From Gammaproteobacteria bacterium (GTDB lineage: Bacteria > Pseudomonadota > Gammaproteobacteria > Methylococcales > DRLZ01), in contig JAHZJL010000140.1 of the NCBI GenBank assembly GCA_022600935.1, positions 1-41,859 on the forward strand: a DNA stretch of 41,859 nt, in the 5' to 3' direction. Positions 1 through 10,878 of this stretch are shown in pieces. The position numbers were made by a program, and so were the translations under genes. Within the stretch, counting starts at the first letter, position 1; every line of letters starts with the position of its first letter. Below the pieces are notes generated by a model, which saw nothing but the letters and a program-made list of their open reading frames with translations, made no database searches and had not been told where the DNA came from.

Positions 1-303
1 ATCAATGAATCGATCAACATTCAATATGGTCAAGTGATTTCTAAAATTGATGATTTTAGAAGAATGACTATATGGAAGGATGATTATAAAAAAACTTACC
101 ATTACTGGCCTAAAGATGTAGGACACAAAAATGCTGTTTTACAACCATTTAATTCTTCAAGGCGTTCATGGAAGGAAGTGGAAGCATCAACTCTTCTTAT
201 GCTGTTTATCAAAGATATGGTTATTGAAAAAGAAACATATAAAAAATTTTCCTTCTCAAACGAATGGAAAAAGTTAGAACAGTTAACACAATCGGCGCAT
301 TAA
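1..303 (+). CDS. C-terminal part of a CDS that begins upstream of the window; unknown product, probably part of the exopolysaccharide locus
   Basis: Frame is open from base 1 to the TAA at 301-303; stop lies 2 bp before the ATG of the next gene. No family recognised. Confidence 0.55.
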   Translation: MNESINIQYGQVISKIDDFRRMTIWKDDYKKTYHYWPKDVGHKNAVLQPFNSSRRSWKEVEASTLLMLFIKDMVIEKETYKKFSFSNEWKKLEQLTQSAH

Positions 304-305
304 TA

Positions 306-2462
306 ATGAAGCAACTTCTACAAAACCTTAAAACAGGGGAAACTATCGTTGAAGACATTCCATGTCCCAACATTATTCCAGGTAGTTTACTTATACGCAC
401 ATCAAAAACACTTGTATCAGCCGGTACTGAACGTATGCTTGTAGATTTTGGCAAAGCCAACCTGATAGATAAAGCACGACAACAACCCGATAAAGTAAAA
501 ATGGTAGTTGATAAGGTAAAAACTGATGGTCTCATGCCAACTATTGAATCAGTTCGCAATAAACTTGATCAACCGTTACCATTGGGTTACTGCAATGTTG
601 GTACTGTCTTGGAAGCAGGTGCTGAGGTCAGCGATTTCAAGACTGGTGAACGTGTAGTCTCCAATTCAAAACATGCTGAAGTAGTTCTTGCACCAAACAA
701 TCTGTGTTGCAAAATTCCGGACTCGGTTACTGATGAACAGGCCTCATTCACAGTCCTTGGCGCCATTGCTTTACAAGGTATTCGTTTAACTCAGCCTACT
801 TTAGGTGAAACTGTTGTTGTAACAGGTTTGGGTTTGATCGGTTTAATGGCTGTGCAGTTATTAAAAGCACACGGTTGCCGCGTACTGGGAATTGATTTCG
901 ATTCCGAAAAGATCAAAATAGCACAACAATTTGGGGCTGAAGTAGTCGATTTATCCAAAGGCGAGGACCCTATAAGCAAAGCTCAAGCATTTTCTCGTGG
1001 TCGCGGTGTAGATGCCGTGATTATTACTGCATCGACCAAAAGTAATGATCCGGTTCACCATGCCGCTTTGATGTGTCGTAAACGAGGTCGTATTGTCCTG
1101 GTTGGTGTTGTTGGCTTGGAGTTATCCAGAGCTGATTTCTATGAAAAAGAACTCACATTTCAGGTTTCCTGTTCCTACGGACCTGGACGTTATGACTCAA
1201 CTTATGAGGAAGGCGGTCATGATTATCCAGTAGGTTTTGTACGCTGGACAGAACAGCGTAATTTTGAGGCTGTTCTGGATATGATTGCCGAGAGACGCAT
1301 TGATGTCGACGCCTTGATTTCTCATCGTTTTACTCTGGATGACGCTAAACAAGCTTATGATTTAATCAGTGGTGATGAATATTCGCTAGGTGTCGTGCTT
1401 GAATATCCGGATCACAACCAACAGTCAAACGAGGACTTGCTCCAATCAACAATAACATTCCAATCAACCAAACAGCGTAAAACGCTGCCAAACCAGCCAA
1501 CTCTGGGCTTTATCGGTTCCGGCAATTATGCCACATCGGTCCTTATCCCTGCATTTGCAAAAACACCGGCAATACTAAAAAGTGTTGCATCAAGTACAGG
1601 GATCAGCAGTGTTCATGTCGGTAAAAAACATGGATTTCAGCAAACCACAACTGACAGTCATGCGATTTTCAATGATCCAGATATCAATACAGTAGTCATC
1701 ACCACCCGTCACGATAGCCATGTAGATTTTGTTTGTCAGGCATTGCAACAAGGGAAACATGTTTTCGTGGAAAAACCACTAGCTCTCGATAAACAAGGTT
1801 TGATCGCAATTAAGGACGCCTACACTAAAAGCGAGCAACTTCCGAATCAACCACTTGTGATGGTCGGTTTTAATAGACGCTTTGCACCACAGGTCCAGAA
1901 GATCAAAACGCTATTGGAAAGCGTCACCGAGCCCAGGTCATTTATTATGACAATCAATGCCGGAACCATTCCAGCGGATCACTGGACCCAGGATATGAAG
2001 GTCGGTGGCCGTCGTATTATTGGAGAAGGCTGTCATTTTATTGATTTACTTCGCTTTCTTGCCGACTCACCAATCACTGGAGTCAATGCAACCATGCTTG
2101 GCAATCCAAGCGGGACAGCTATAACAGATGACAAAGTCACGTTCACACTTAGTTTTGAAAACGGCTCTTTCGGCACTGTACATTATCTAGCCAACGGGCA
2201 TAAATCTTTTCCCAAAGAACGGCTTGAAATTTTTTCTGGTGGTAAAATCCTGGCACTGGATAATTTTCGCAAGCTGACTGGTTACGGCTGGTCGAATTTC
2301 AACAAAATGAATTTGGCCAGACAAGATAAAGGAAATAAACACTGTGCTGCACAGTTTATCGAGTCAGTCAGCAAAGGTTTACAATCGCCAATTCCATTTA
2401 ACGAACTCGTTGAAGTCACAACAGTGAGCATAGACATCATGGACCAACTCTATTCGCAATAA
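306..2462 (+). CDS. Two-domain oxidoreductase: zinc-type alcohol dehydrogenase (MDR) fused to Gfo/Idh/MocA dehydrogenase
   Basis: ORF track 264..2462; likely start ATG 306 (MKQLLQNLKTGE). Rossmann motif GLGLIGLMAVQLLKAHG in the N-terminal half; second Rossmann GFIGSGNYATSVLIPAF and VFVEKPLAL motif (Gfo/Idh/MocA) in the C-terminal half. Confidence 0.85.
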   Translation: MKQLLQNLKTGETIVEDIPCPNIIPGSLLIRTSKTLVSAGTERMLVDFGKANLIDKARQQPDKVKMVVDKVKTDGLMPTIESVRNKLDQPLPLGYCNVGTVLEAGAEVSDFKTGERVVSNSKHAEVVLAPNNLCCKIPDSVTDEQASFTVLGAIALQGIRLTQPTLGETVVVTGLGLIGLMAVQLLKAHGCRVLGIDFDSEKIKIAQQFGAEVVDLSKGEDPISKAQAFSRGRGVDAVIITASTKSNDPVHHAALMCRKRGRIVLVGVVGLELSRADFYEKELTFQVSCSYGPGRYDSTYEEGGHDYPVGFVRWTEQRNFEAVLDMIAERRIDVDALISHRFTLDDAKQAYDLISGDEYSLGVVLEYPDHNQQSNEDLLQSTITFQSTKQRKTLPNQPTLGFIGSGNYATSVLIPAFAKTPAILKSVASSTGISSVHVGKKHGFQQTTTDSHAIFNDPDINTVVITTRHDSHVDFVCQALQQGKHVFVEKPLALDKQGLIAIKDAYTKSEQLPNQPLVMVGFNRRFAPQVQKIKTLLESVTEPRSFIMTINAGTIPADHWTQDMKVGGRRIIGEGCHFIDLLRFLADSPITGVNATMLGNPSGTAITDDKVTFTLSFENGSFGTVHYLANGHKSFPKERLEIFSGGKILALDNFRKLTGYGWSNFNKMNLARQDKGNKHCAAQFIESVSKGLQSPIPFNELVEVTTVSIDIMDQLYSQ

Positions 2463-2483
2463 TCCTGTAAGATTCTTGAGATC

Positions 2484-4124
2484 ATGTCTTTTACGCAGTT
2501 AAAACTGCTTTTTTTCACCATACGCCATGTCAAACTCTCACAAATCACATGGCGATTTCGCAACCGTTTCCTTAAAAAAACTGTTACCGCGAGTAATTTT
2601 ATTACAGAGATATATCCAAGTTTCAACCTGATTACTCCCTGTCCGCGTCCATGTAGTGTTGAAAAAAACGAATTTAAATTTTTGAACCATCGTGTTGATT
2701 TCAAAAAGAACATTGATTGGAACAACAGCGAACAAAGCAAACTCTGGCTTTACAATCTTCATTATTTCGATTACTTGCATCAGCCAGGTATTGAGCATAA
2801 TACTAGATTCAAGTTGATCCATGAATGGATTGAAACAAACCCACCTTTCAAAGGAAATGGCTGGGAACCCTACCCCCTTTCACTGCGCATTGTTAACTGG
2901 ATTAAATTCCTGAATCACAGCGATAACCAACAATCCGAAGTCATTTTACATTCGCTTTACCTGCAAACCCGTTCTCTTAACAATCAGCTCGAGTATCATT
3001 TGCTTGGCAATCATTTGTTTAAAAATGGAGTCGCCTTGTTGTTTGCCGGTTATTTTTTTACTGGAGAGGAGGCGAAACAGTGGCTTGAGACTGGTAAGCA
3101 GATTTTAAACGAGCAACTAGCAGAACAAGTTCTGGCGGATGGTGGTCATTTCGAACGCTCGCCAATGTATCATGCTTTGATTCTGGAGGATATTATGGAT
3201 TGTCTGAATCTGGTGACATCTAATCAGATAAATATTGATCCTGAATTTCAAGCCATGCTGAAGTCCAAAGCAACTGCCATGTTCGGCTTTATGATGGATA
3301 CCCTGCATAAAGACGGGACTTACCCGGTATTTAACGACACAGCACAAGGCATTGCATCGACTATAGAGCAGTTAGCTGAATATGCTGGTCGACTAAACCT
3401 GAATTGGAGAACAAACGCTGATCCTTTAATTGAAAAACCTGATTTTGGTCTGTATACCCTAACCAGGAACCATATTCACTGTATTATCGATGCCGGTCCA
3501 ATTGGCCCCGATTATCTGCCCGGACATGCCCATTGCGATACCTTGTCATTCGAGCTGTCAATCGAGAATCTTCGTGTAATCGTCAATGCCGGTGTGTTTC
3601 AATATGCCGGTCCTGAACGCAATAAGTACCGGGCAACCAGTGCGCATAACACAGTTGAAATCGATCATGCCGAACAGCATGAAATCTGGTCAACATTCCG
3701 GGTCGCCAGACGTGGTTATCCTCAAAACATCATGACCCGGATGGACGAAAACCAACTGTTTTTTTCCGGACAACACACCGGTTATCACCGCCTCCCTGGA
3801 AAACCTACCCATCAGCGTGACATGACACTTACAGATTACCGGCTGACTATCAAAGATGTTATTACCGGCAAGGGACACCACAGCGCCAGGAGTTTTATTC
3901 ATTTTCATCCCGATGTGAAAGTGATTGAACATCAGGAAAACCAACTACAATTGCAAAGAGATCATATTGTTTTCACCTTGGTGATTAATGGCACTCAAAA
4001 CTGGAGTGTGGATCAATATGAGTATTCAGAACAATTCGGGTTACAGCAATCAGCGCTTGTTGTCACAATCCAGGCCGCCGGTACCGATGTATTCAGCATC
4101 GAATACTCTATCGAGAAAAACTAA
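2484..4124 (+). CDS. Heparinase II/III family / alginate-lyase-like protein
   Basis: 546 aa; NHLFKNGVALLFAGYFF, GGHFERSPMYHALILEDIMD, GHAHCDTLSFELS and RATSAHNTVEID are typical of heparinase II/III-like proteins in EPS loci. Confidence 0.8.
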   Translation: MSFTQLKLLFFTIRHVKLSQITWRFRNRFLKKTVTASNFITEIYPSFNLITPCPRPCSVEKNEFKFLNHRVDFKKNIDWNNSEQSKLWLYNLHYFDYLHQPGIEHNTRFKLIHEWIETNPPFKGNGWEPYPLSLRIVNWIKFLNHSDNQQSEVILHSLYLQTRSLNNQLEYHLLGNHLFKNGVALLFAGYFFTGEEAKQWLETGKQILNEQLAEQVLADGGHFERSPMYHALILEDIMDCLNLVTSNQINIDPEFQAMLKSKATAMFGFMMDTLHKDGTYPVFNDTAQGIASTIEQLAEYAGRLNLNWRTNADPLIEKPDFGLYTLTRNHIHCIIDAGPIGPDYLPGHAHCDTLSFELSIENLRVIVNAGVFQYAGPERNKYRATSAHNTVEIDHAEQHEIWSTFRVARRGYPQNIMTRMDENQLFFSGQHTGYHRLPGKPTHQRDMTLTDYRLTIKDVITGKGHHSARSFIHFHPDVKVIEHQENQLQLQRDHIVFTLVINGTQNWSVDQYEYSEQFGLQQSALVVTIQAAGTDVFSIEYSIEKN

Positions 4125-4172
4125 TTCACCTGTTCAATCACAACACCCATACGAGATACTCAATTCAAAATC

Positions 4173-5438
4173 ATGCGCATCCTTTTCCTCTCCCATTATT
4201 TTCCACCGGAAGTGAATGCCCCTGCTTCACGCACGTATGAACATTGCAAACACTGGGTCAAAGCCGGTCATCAAGTCACTGTCGTGACATGTGCTCCCAA
4301 TCATCCTCAAGGGAAGGTCTACGATGGTTACCGTAATACATTATTTCAACGAGAGCACAAAGACGGTATCAAAGTCATTCGATTGTGGACTTACGTAACG
4401 GCCAACGAAGGGTTTATCAAACGCACATTGAATTACATTTCGTTTATGATCGCCACGATCATCGCGGCACCATTTCTTAGTAAAACTGATGTGCTGATTA
4501 CCACCTCTCCGCAGTTTTTTAACGGTCTTGCAGGTTACGCAGTCAGTCGCTTAAAACGTGTTCCCTGGGTATTGGAAATACGGGATTTATGGCCGGAATC
4601 AATCCTCACCGTCGGTGCAATCAATAACCAGTTGATCATTAACACGCTGCATTATCTAGAATTATTCGCTTATCGCAAGGCTGACATGATTATTCCAGTG
4701 ACAGATGCGTTCCGCCAATACATGCTCGACAAAGGCATTGAGGCTGCAAAAATCAACGTGATTAAAAACGGTGTGGATCTTAATTTTTACAAAGAACAAC
4801 CGACTACTAGCGAAAAGTCCCTGGATATTTCTGTTAAAAACCAGCAAGCAAAGCAACATATCGATTTAACCGGAAAATTCGTTGCATCCTATGTCGGCAC
4901 ACACGGCATGGCGCACCATCTTGAAACTGTGCTTGAAGCAGCCCAACTGCTCAAGGATCAGCAAAACATCGTCTTTATACTCGCAGGTGCTGGCGCGGAA
5001 CGCGCCAAACTTCTCAAACTGAAAGAGCAGATGCAACTGGACAACGTACTCATGTTAGACCAGCAACCCAAAGATGCCATGCCCATGTTATGGCAGGTTT
5101 CAGATGTGAGCATGGTGTTGTTAAAGAAATCTGACCTATTCAAAACCGTGATTCCATCTAAAATTTTTGAAAGCCTGGCCATGAAAAAACCGATAGTGAT
5201 CGGTGTGGAAGGAGAAGCAAAATCCATTGTTGAACACGCCAAAGCCGGAATTTGCATCGAGCCGGAAAATCATCAGCAACTGGCTGAGGCAGTGGTCAAA
5301 TTATCTTCTGACCGTGCGTTATTCAATACCCTGTCAGAGAATGGTAGACTCTTTGTTGAAGAAAATTTTGACCGTTCCAAACTGGCAAAAGATTATCTCA
5401 AACGGTTGCAACAGTTAGCTTCCAAAACAACACGTTGA
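4173..5438 (+). CDS. Glycosyltransferase family 4 (WbuB-like)
   Basis: N-terminal MRILFLSHYFPPEVNAPASRTYEHCKHW, LEIRDLWPES, C-terminal IPSKIFESLAMKKPIV typical of GT4. Confidence 0.87.
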   Translation: MRILFLSHYFPPEVNAPASRTYEHCKHWVKAGHQVTVVTCAPNHPQGKVYDGYRNTLFQREHKDGIKVIRLWTYVTANEGFIKRTLNYISFMIATIIAAPFLSKTDVLITTSPQFFNGLAGYAVSRLKRVPWVLEIRDLWPESILTVGAINNQLIINTLHYLELFAYRKADMIIPVTDAFRQYMLDKGIEAAKINVIKNGVDLNFYKEQPTTSEKSLDISVKNQQAKQHIDLTGKFVASYVGTHGMAHHLETVLEAAQLLKDQQNIVFILAGAGAERAKLLKLKEQMQLDNVLMLDQQPKDAMPMLWQVSDVSMVLLKKSDLFKTVIPSKIFESLAMKKPIVIGVEGEAKSIVEHAKAGICIEPENHQQLAEAVVKLSSDRALFNTLSENGRLFVEENFDRSKLAKDYLKRLQQLASKTTR

Positions 5439-5511
5439 GAAAGAAAAAGCTTGACTCAATTAAAACAGAACCTGGCCAACAGTCATATAACCTGACATTG
5501 CCGATTTCAGA

Positions 5512-6105
5512 TCAGCCCTTGTCATACCCATCACTGGCAGATTCCAAACACGCCTGGAGCATTGCTGACAATTTGTCTTTACCCAGAACACGGGCATGAT
5601 CAATGTTTCGTTGCGGGATCTGCTCAACATCTGCATAAAGTTGAATTGCCTGCCCCAAACTGTCTTCACGCAGTACATGTAACATTGGATACGGTGAGCG
5701 ATTTGTGAAATTGGACGCATCATTGCTATCCACACCTTGAAAGCAATACTGAGGATGAAAACTGGCCAGTTGATAAACGCCCTGGTAGTCTTGCTCGACC
5801 AACAACTTCTCTCCCAATTCCAGCAAGTCTAGATACGCCTCGAACTCAGAAAAGCCACAAGCGAAAATTAACAAACTTGTAGCAATATCAGGATTACGAT
5901 CAAGTCGGACGAATTCCTCAACCAAAACTTGCAGACCAGGTTCAAAGTCTATTTCTTGGGTCACTCGATAATGAATTTGCTGGCTTTCATACACATGCCC
6001 AGCGAATGGACAAAACTGTTGTCCAATCACTACCTCCTCTATCCAGCATTTGGTTTGACTGACAACCAAATTGGAATGCGGCAATTCCTCTGGTATTGAC
6101 CCCAT
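5512..6105 (-). CDS. DUF1415 family protein
   Basis: 197 aa; WIEEVVIGQQFCPFA and ASFHPQYCFQG, NRSPYPMLHVLRE resemble the DUF1415 family. Confidence 0.75.
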   Translation of the reverse strand: MGSIPEELPHSNLVVSQTKCWIEEVVIGQQFCPFAGHVYESQQIHYRVTQEIDFEPGLQVLVEEFVRLDRNPDIATSLLIFACGFSEFEAYLDLLELGEKLLVEQDYQGVYQLASFHPQYCFQGVDSNDASNFTNRSPYPMLHVLREDSLGQAIQLYADVEQIPQRNIDHARVLGKDKLSAMLQACLESASDGYDKG

Positions 6106-7463
6106 TAAAGCAACTCCAGTGCTTGTTTGAGCGTTTTGACAACATTGATCTGTAAACCATCAATACCTTGCTTGGGCGCATTACCGGCTGGCACAATCGC
6201 TTGTTTGTAACCGTGTTTGAGCGCTTCCCGCAAGCGTTCTTCACCATTCGGTACCGGGCGCACTTCACCAGCAAGACCAATCTCGCCAAACACAATCCAG
6301 TCATTTGGAATTGGTTTGTCGCGAAAACTGGATAACAAAGCGATCAGAACCGGCAAATCACCAGCTGTTTCACTGAGCCGCATACCACCGACGATATTCA
6401 CAAACACATCCTGGTCAGCAATCGATACGCCACCGTGGCGATGCAACACAGCCAGTAACATAGATAACCGATTCTGCTCAATACCCAGCGTGACTCGCTT
6501 GGGTTGTCCTGCATAACTGGTATCAACCAGGGTTTGCACTTCAACCAGTAAAGGGCGGCTACCTTCACGGGTTACCATCACCACACTTCCGGATACTGCC
6601 TGGTCATGGCGAGAAAGAAATATCGCCGAAGGATTATGGACTTCTTTCAACCCGCCCTCGGTCATCACGAAAACACCGAGCTCATTCACTGCTCCAAAAC
6701 GGTTTTTTATCGCGCGCACAACCCGAAACCGACTTCCGGCATCACCTTCAAAATACAAAACAGTATCCACCATATGCTCCAGCACACGCGGACCGGCGAT
6801 GGCGCCTTCCTTGGTGACATGACCAACGACAAACACAGCAGTCTGGCTTAGCTTGGCATAACGCACTAACTGCGCAGCGCATTCCCGTACTTGTGACACA
6901 GAGCCGGGAGCTGATTGCATGGAGTCATGATAAACAGTTTGAATAGAATCAATCACCAGAACCGAGGGTTTATGTTTGGTGACTTGAGTTAAAATGTTTT
7001 CCAGACTGGTTTCAGCGAGGATATCGATATGTCCGACATCAAGCTTGAGACGTTTGGCACGTAGACTGACTTGCTGAATAGATTCTTCACCAGTCACATA
7101 TAGCGGTCTGGTACTTTCGCCAAGCAAAGCCATGCCTTGCAATAACAGAGTGGATTTACCGATTCCCGGATCGCCGCCAATCAGAATCGCCGATCCGGCA
7201 ACCAGTCCGCCGCCCAATACCCGGTCGAATTCGCTCAAACCGGTCGGACGTCTGGCGATCTCCTCGGCTTCGACATCAGATAACGGGACAATGTCGCTGT
7301 CTGCCGCTACTCCGGCAAACCCGCTGAAGCGGCCTTTACCCTCTTGTTGCTGGCGAATTTCCTGTAAAGTATTCCATTCACCGCATCCAGAGCACTGACC
7401 TGCCCATTTGCGTTGGGCATAGCCACACGCAGTACATTGATACTGCATTTTCTGTTTACTCAT
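6105..7463 (-). CDS. radA: DNA repair protein RadA
   Basis: N-terminal C4 zinc finger (CTACGYAQRKWAGQCSGCGEWNT), Walker A GGDPGIGKST, KNRFGAVNELGVF motif, Lon-like C-terminus. Confidence 0.96.
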   Translation of the reverse strand: MSKQKMQYQCTACGYAQRKWAGQCSGCGEWNTLQEIRQQQEGKGRFSGFAGVAADSDIVPLSDVEAEEIARRPTGLSEFDRVLGGGLVAGSAILIGGDPGIGKSTLLLQGMALLGESTRPLYVTGEESIQQVSLRAKRLKLDVGHIDILAETSLENILTQVTKHKPSVLVIDSIQTVYHDSMQSAPGSVSQVRECAAQLVRYAKLSQTAVFVVGHVTKEGAIAGPRVLEHMVDTVLYFEGDAGSRFRVVRAIKNRFGAVNELGVFVMTEGGLKEVHNPSAIFLSRHDQAVSGSVVMVTREGSRPLLVEVQTLVDTSYAGQPKRVTLGIEQNRLSMLLAVLHRHGGVSIADQDVFVNIVGGMRLSETAGDLPVLIALLSSFRDKPIPNDWIVFGEIGLAGEVRPVPNGEERLREALKHGYKQAIVPAGNAPKQGIDGLQINVVKTLKQALELL

Positions 7464-7534
7464 TGCGATTCAACCTTGCGGACAATGCAGCCAGCAGACT
7501 TTAACTGGCGGCTGTCCGAGCATAGAGACGCTGA

Positions 7535-8671
7535 TCAGGAGAATTCAGCTGCAAGCTGCACAGGTTGCTCAGCTTCAACAGCCGGAATTTCCATGACACC
7601 AACCCGGCGGGTAATTCCGCACAACAATGTATACGGTATGGTCGATGCAGACTTGGCGAGTTGTTCAATTGCGCATTGACTTCCCCACAATTCCACTTCA
7701 TCGCCTTCCTGGGCATGTGGACATGTGCTCAGGTCAACGGTTAACATATCCATAGACACGCGACCAATCACTGGCACAACTTGACCGTTTACAGCAACCA
7801 GCGTTCCAGATTGCGCGGCTCTGGGATAACCGTCACCATAACCGATTGCTACCACACCTAGACATATTGGTTTGTTACATACCCAGTCGCCGCCATAACC
7901 AACAGCATCGCCTTGATGCAGTTGTTTGATGCTGACCAGTTTGGAACGCAGTGTCATTACCGGTTTCAAGCCAAATTCATAACCCTGTCGTCCTGCGAAT
8001 GGCGATACTCCGAACAACATCAGGCCCGGTCGTACCCAGTCAGAGTGCGACTGTTTCCATCCCAGAATTCCGGCTGAATTGGCAATACTATCATGCTCAT
8101 TTCGGTCTGCAGTCAAACTGCGGAACAAGTCGATCTGTTTTTGTGTTGTGGAATCTTCAAGATCATCGGCATTGGCCAGGTGTGTCATCCAGGTCAATTC
8201 AGCCCACTGTCCCTGATGGGTGTTCAACCACTCCAGTACCGCGCGCCAGTCTTCCTGTTTAAAACCGAGCCGGTTCATACCGGTATCCAGCTTCAGCCAC
8301 AAGCTCAGCTCTTCCAGGTATGGGCATGTTGCCAGCAATCTGAGCTGGTGAAAACCATATATAACCGGGTCCAGATCGAATTTGCGGTGTGCATCCATTT
8401 CATCGCGATCAAGAAAACCTTGTAACACGACGATGCGGTTCGTGATTCCTGCCAGACGCAGTTCGATGCCTTCTTTGACTCTGGCGACTGCAAGGGCATC
8501 TGCGTCCTGCAAGGCATTGGCGATTCTTACCAGACCATGGCCATAAGCATTAGCCTTGATGACTGCCAGTATTTTACTGTTCGACGTGTATTGCCGAACC
8601 ACTTTCAAATTGTGAACAACAGCATTGCAATCCACAACCGCATGGGTCAAAGCCGGCAAGCCTTCGATCAT
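7535..8671 (-). CDS. alr: Alanine racemase
   Basis: PLP lysine motif AVIKANAYGHG, GDAVGYGGDWV, RVSMDMLTVDL; 4-bp overlap with dnaB. Confidence 0.95.
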   Translation of the reverse strand: MIEGLPALTHAVVDCNAVVHNLKVVRQYTSNSKILAVIKANAYGHGLVRIANALQDADALAVARVKEGIELRLAGITNRIVVLQGFLDRDEMDAHRKFDLDPVIYGFHQLRLLATCPYLEELSLWLKLDTGMNRLGFKQEDWRAVLEWLNTHQGQWAELTWMTHLANADDLEDSTTQKQIDLFRSLTADRNEHDSIANSAGILGWKQSHSDWVRPGLMLFGVSPFAGRQGYEFGLKPVMTLRSKLVSIKQLHQGDAVGYGGDWVCNKPICLGVVAIGYGDGYPRAAQSGTLVAVNGQVVPVIGRVSMDMLTVDLSTCPHAQEGDEVELWGSQCAIEQLAKSASTIPYTLLCGITRRVGVMEIPAVEAEQPVQLAAEFS

Positions 8672-10068
8672 TCAAAGCCTCCTTCAGCATAAATATCCGC
8701 AGCAAAATTCTCGAACCGGGTGTATTGTCCAAGAAATGTCAATACCACATGACCGATCGGGCCGTTACGCTGTTTGCCGATGATGATTTCTGCCTTGCCC
8801 TTGTCAGGGGAATCCTCGTTATACACTTCATCCCGATAGATAAACATAATAACATCGGCATCCTGCTCAATACTGCCTGACTCACGCAAATCCGACATCA
8901 CCGGGCGTTTATTGGGGCGCTGCTCGAGATTACGATTGAGCTGCGACAACGCAATCACCGGAACATTCAATTCCTTGGCCAGGGCTTTCAGTGAGCGCGA
9001 AATCTCGGAAATTTCTGCGGTGCGGTTTTCGCCGCTGGATGGTGATTGCATCAACTGTAAATAATCGATCATGATCAACCCGAGCTGTCCGTGTTCTCGA
9101 GTCAGACGCCTCGCCCTGGCTCTAAGTTCAATCGGCGTCAATGCAGGGGTGTCATCGATAAACATGGGTGCTTCGGCAAGCAGATTGACCGCTGAAGTCA
9201 AACGCGGCCATTGGTCATCCTCCAGTTTTCCAGTTCTGACCTTGCTCTGATCTATCCGACCCAGTGAAGACATCATACGCATCGCCAGTTGCACGCCCGG
9301 CATTTCCATACTGAATACGGCAACCGGCTTTTTTCCCTTGATGGCGATGGTTTCAGCCATATTCATGGCAAAACTGGTCTTACCCATCGATGGACGCCCG
9401 GCAACGATAATCAGATCAGATGGTTGCAAACCGGATGTCATATCGTCAAGATCACGAAAACCAGTTGATACACCAGTCAATCCTCCATCACTCTGGAACA
9501 GGGTTTCTATGCGCTCGACAGCCTCCGACAATAATGAGCGTATCGGCTCAAACCCGGCTTTACCGCGACTGCGTTGTTCCGCGATCTGAAACACATGTTG
9601 CTCGGCAAACTCCAGCAGTTGAGCGGGATCCTGCCCATCGCTTTCATACGCTGATGCGGCAATTTCAGTACCGACATGGGCCAACTGTCGCAGCACCGAC
9701 TTTTCGCGCACGATTCGGGTATACGCCAGAATATTGGCTGCGCTTGGGGTATTGCTCGCCAATGATGCAAGATATCCCAGTCCACTGGCAGAATCAAGAC
9801 TGTCGGATTTTTCCATATGCTCCGACAAGGTAATCACATCAAACGGCTGTTCTTCCAGAGCCAACCCTTGAATGGCTTTGAAAATCAGCTTGTGTTCCTT
9901 GCGGTAAAAATCTTCCTCACTGATTTGATCAGCGATTTTATCCCAGGCCTCATTGTCGAGCATCAAGCCACCCAAAACTGCTTGTTCAGCTTGTAATGAA
10001 TGGGGAGGAACGCGCAGGCTGTCCTGGGCAGGGGAAGAGGAGGATATCGCGGTCAGGGTTTCTGCCAT
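8668..10068 (-). CDS. dnaB: Replicative DNA helicase DnaB
   Basis: Walker A GRPSMGKTSFAMN, MIDYLQLMQ, SDLRESGSIEQDADVIMFIYRDE; uninterrupted (no intein). Confidence 0.97.
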   Translation of the reverse strand: MAETLTAISSSSPAQDSLRVPPHSLQAEQAVLGGLMLDNEAWDKIADQISEEDFYRKEHKLIFKAIQGLALEEQPFDVITLSEHMEKSDSLDSASGLGYLASLASNTPSAANILAYTRIVREKSVLRQLAHVGTEIAASAYESDGQDPAQLLEFAEQHVFQIAEQRSRGKAGFEPIRSLLSEAVERIETLFQSDGGLTGVSTGFRDLDDMTSGLQPSDLIIVAGRPSMGKTSFAMNMAETIAIKGKKPVAVFSMEMPGVQLAMRMMSSLGRIDQSKVRTGKLEDDQWPRLTSAVNLLAEAPMFIDDTPALTPIELRARARRLTREHGQLGLIMIDYLQLMQSPSSGENRTAEISEISRSLKALAKELNVPVIALSQLNRNLEQRPNKRPVMSDLRESGSIEQDADVIMFIYRDEVYNEDSPDKGKAEIIIGKQRNGPIGHVVLTFLGQYTRFENFAADIYAEGGFE

Positions 10069-10299
10069 GTCAGATTAATTGTGTTTGTTTAAACCTGGGT
10101 GATATGCTTTGCAAAAACAACTGCCTGGATTTGAAGCAACCATCATAATTGAAAATCCAGCATCCATAATAAACCAGCATGACGTTGAATAATGACTTAA
10201 TTCACCGGCTTTACTCATCAGCAAACGAAATACAGGCGGGCATTTAACCCGAGCTATTCAGCAATCAGGAATTGCTGATCAACCTGTATCAGGGGAACG

Positions 10300-10878
10300 C
10301 TATAGCGCTATCGGTTGCGCCGTCATAATTGCCTGTTCAAAAAAAGGAATGATCAAACGTCGAAGAAATTCAAGCGCAATCACGACCAGAATAGGCGACA
10401 AATCAATACCTGAAATTGGCGGTAAAACGCGCCTGCCCAGACTCAATACCGGATTGGTAATACTGTGTACCAGTGCGATCGCTGGATTGTAGACACCGGG
10501 GTTAATCCAGCTCAGAACTGCCTGGACAATGATTAAAATGACAAATGTATTGAGAACCAGATCAATCAATTCACCAACTGACCAGATCAGCAGTGGCACC
10601 GGGTTAACCTGACCACCGTGCAACATCGTCATCAGATAACCATATAGCGCTTGCAAAACGATCATACCAAACAGTGAAGCCAGATCGAAATGACCGGTTG
10701 ATGGCAAAATTTTTCGTAATGGATTAAGAATCGGCTTGGTCACTTTCACCACAAATTGTGCAACCGGGTTGAAAAAATCCGCCCCCATCCATTGCATCAA
10801 AAAGCGTAATAGAACAATAAAGATATAGATTTTAAAAAACGTATTGATTAAAAAAACAAACGGGTCTATGTTCATCAA
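10300..10878 (-). CDS. YggT family integral membrane protein
   Basis: Two repeated hydrophobic segments with NPL/NPV motifs; overlaps the end of proC by 4 bp as in the common proC-yggT arrangement. Confidence 0.87.
   Translation of the reverse strand: MMNIDPFVFLINTFFKIYIFIVLLRFLMQWMGADFFNPVAQFVVKVTKPILNPLRKILPSTGHFDLASLFGMIVLQALYGYLMTMLHGGQVNPVPLLIWSVGELIDLVLNTFVILIIVQAVLSWINPGVYNPAIALVHSITNPVLSLGRRVLPPISGIDLSPILVVIALEFLRRLIIPFFEQAIMTAQPIAL

Noticed and set aside
9420-9833. 137-aa plus-strand ORF inside dnaB
   Set aside because: Antisense to a confidently identified dnaB; shadow ORF with no domain.
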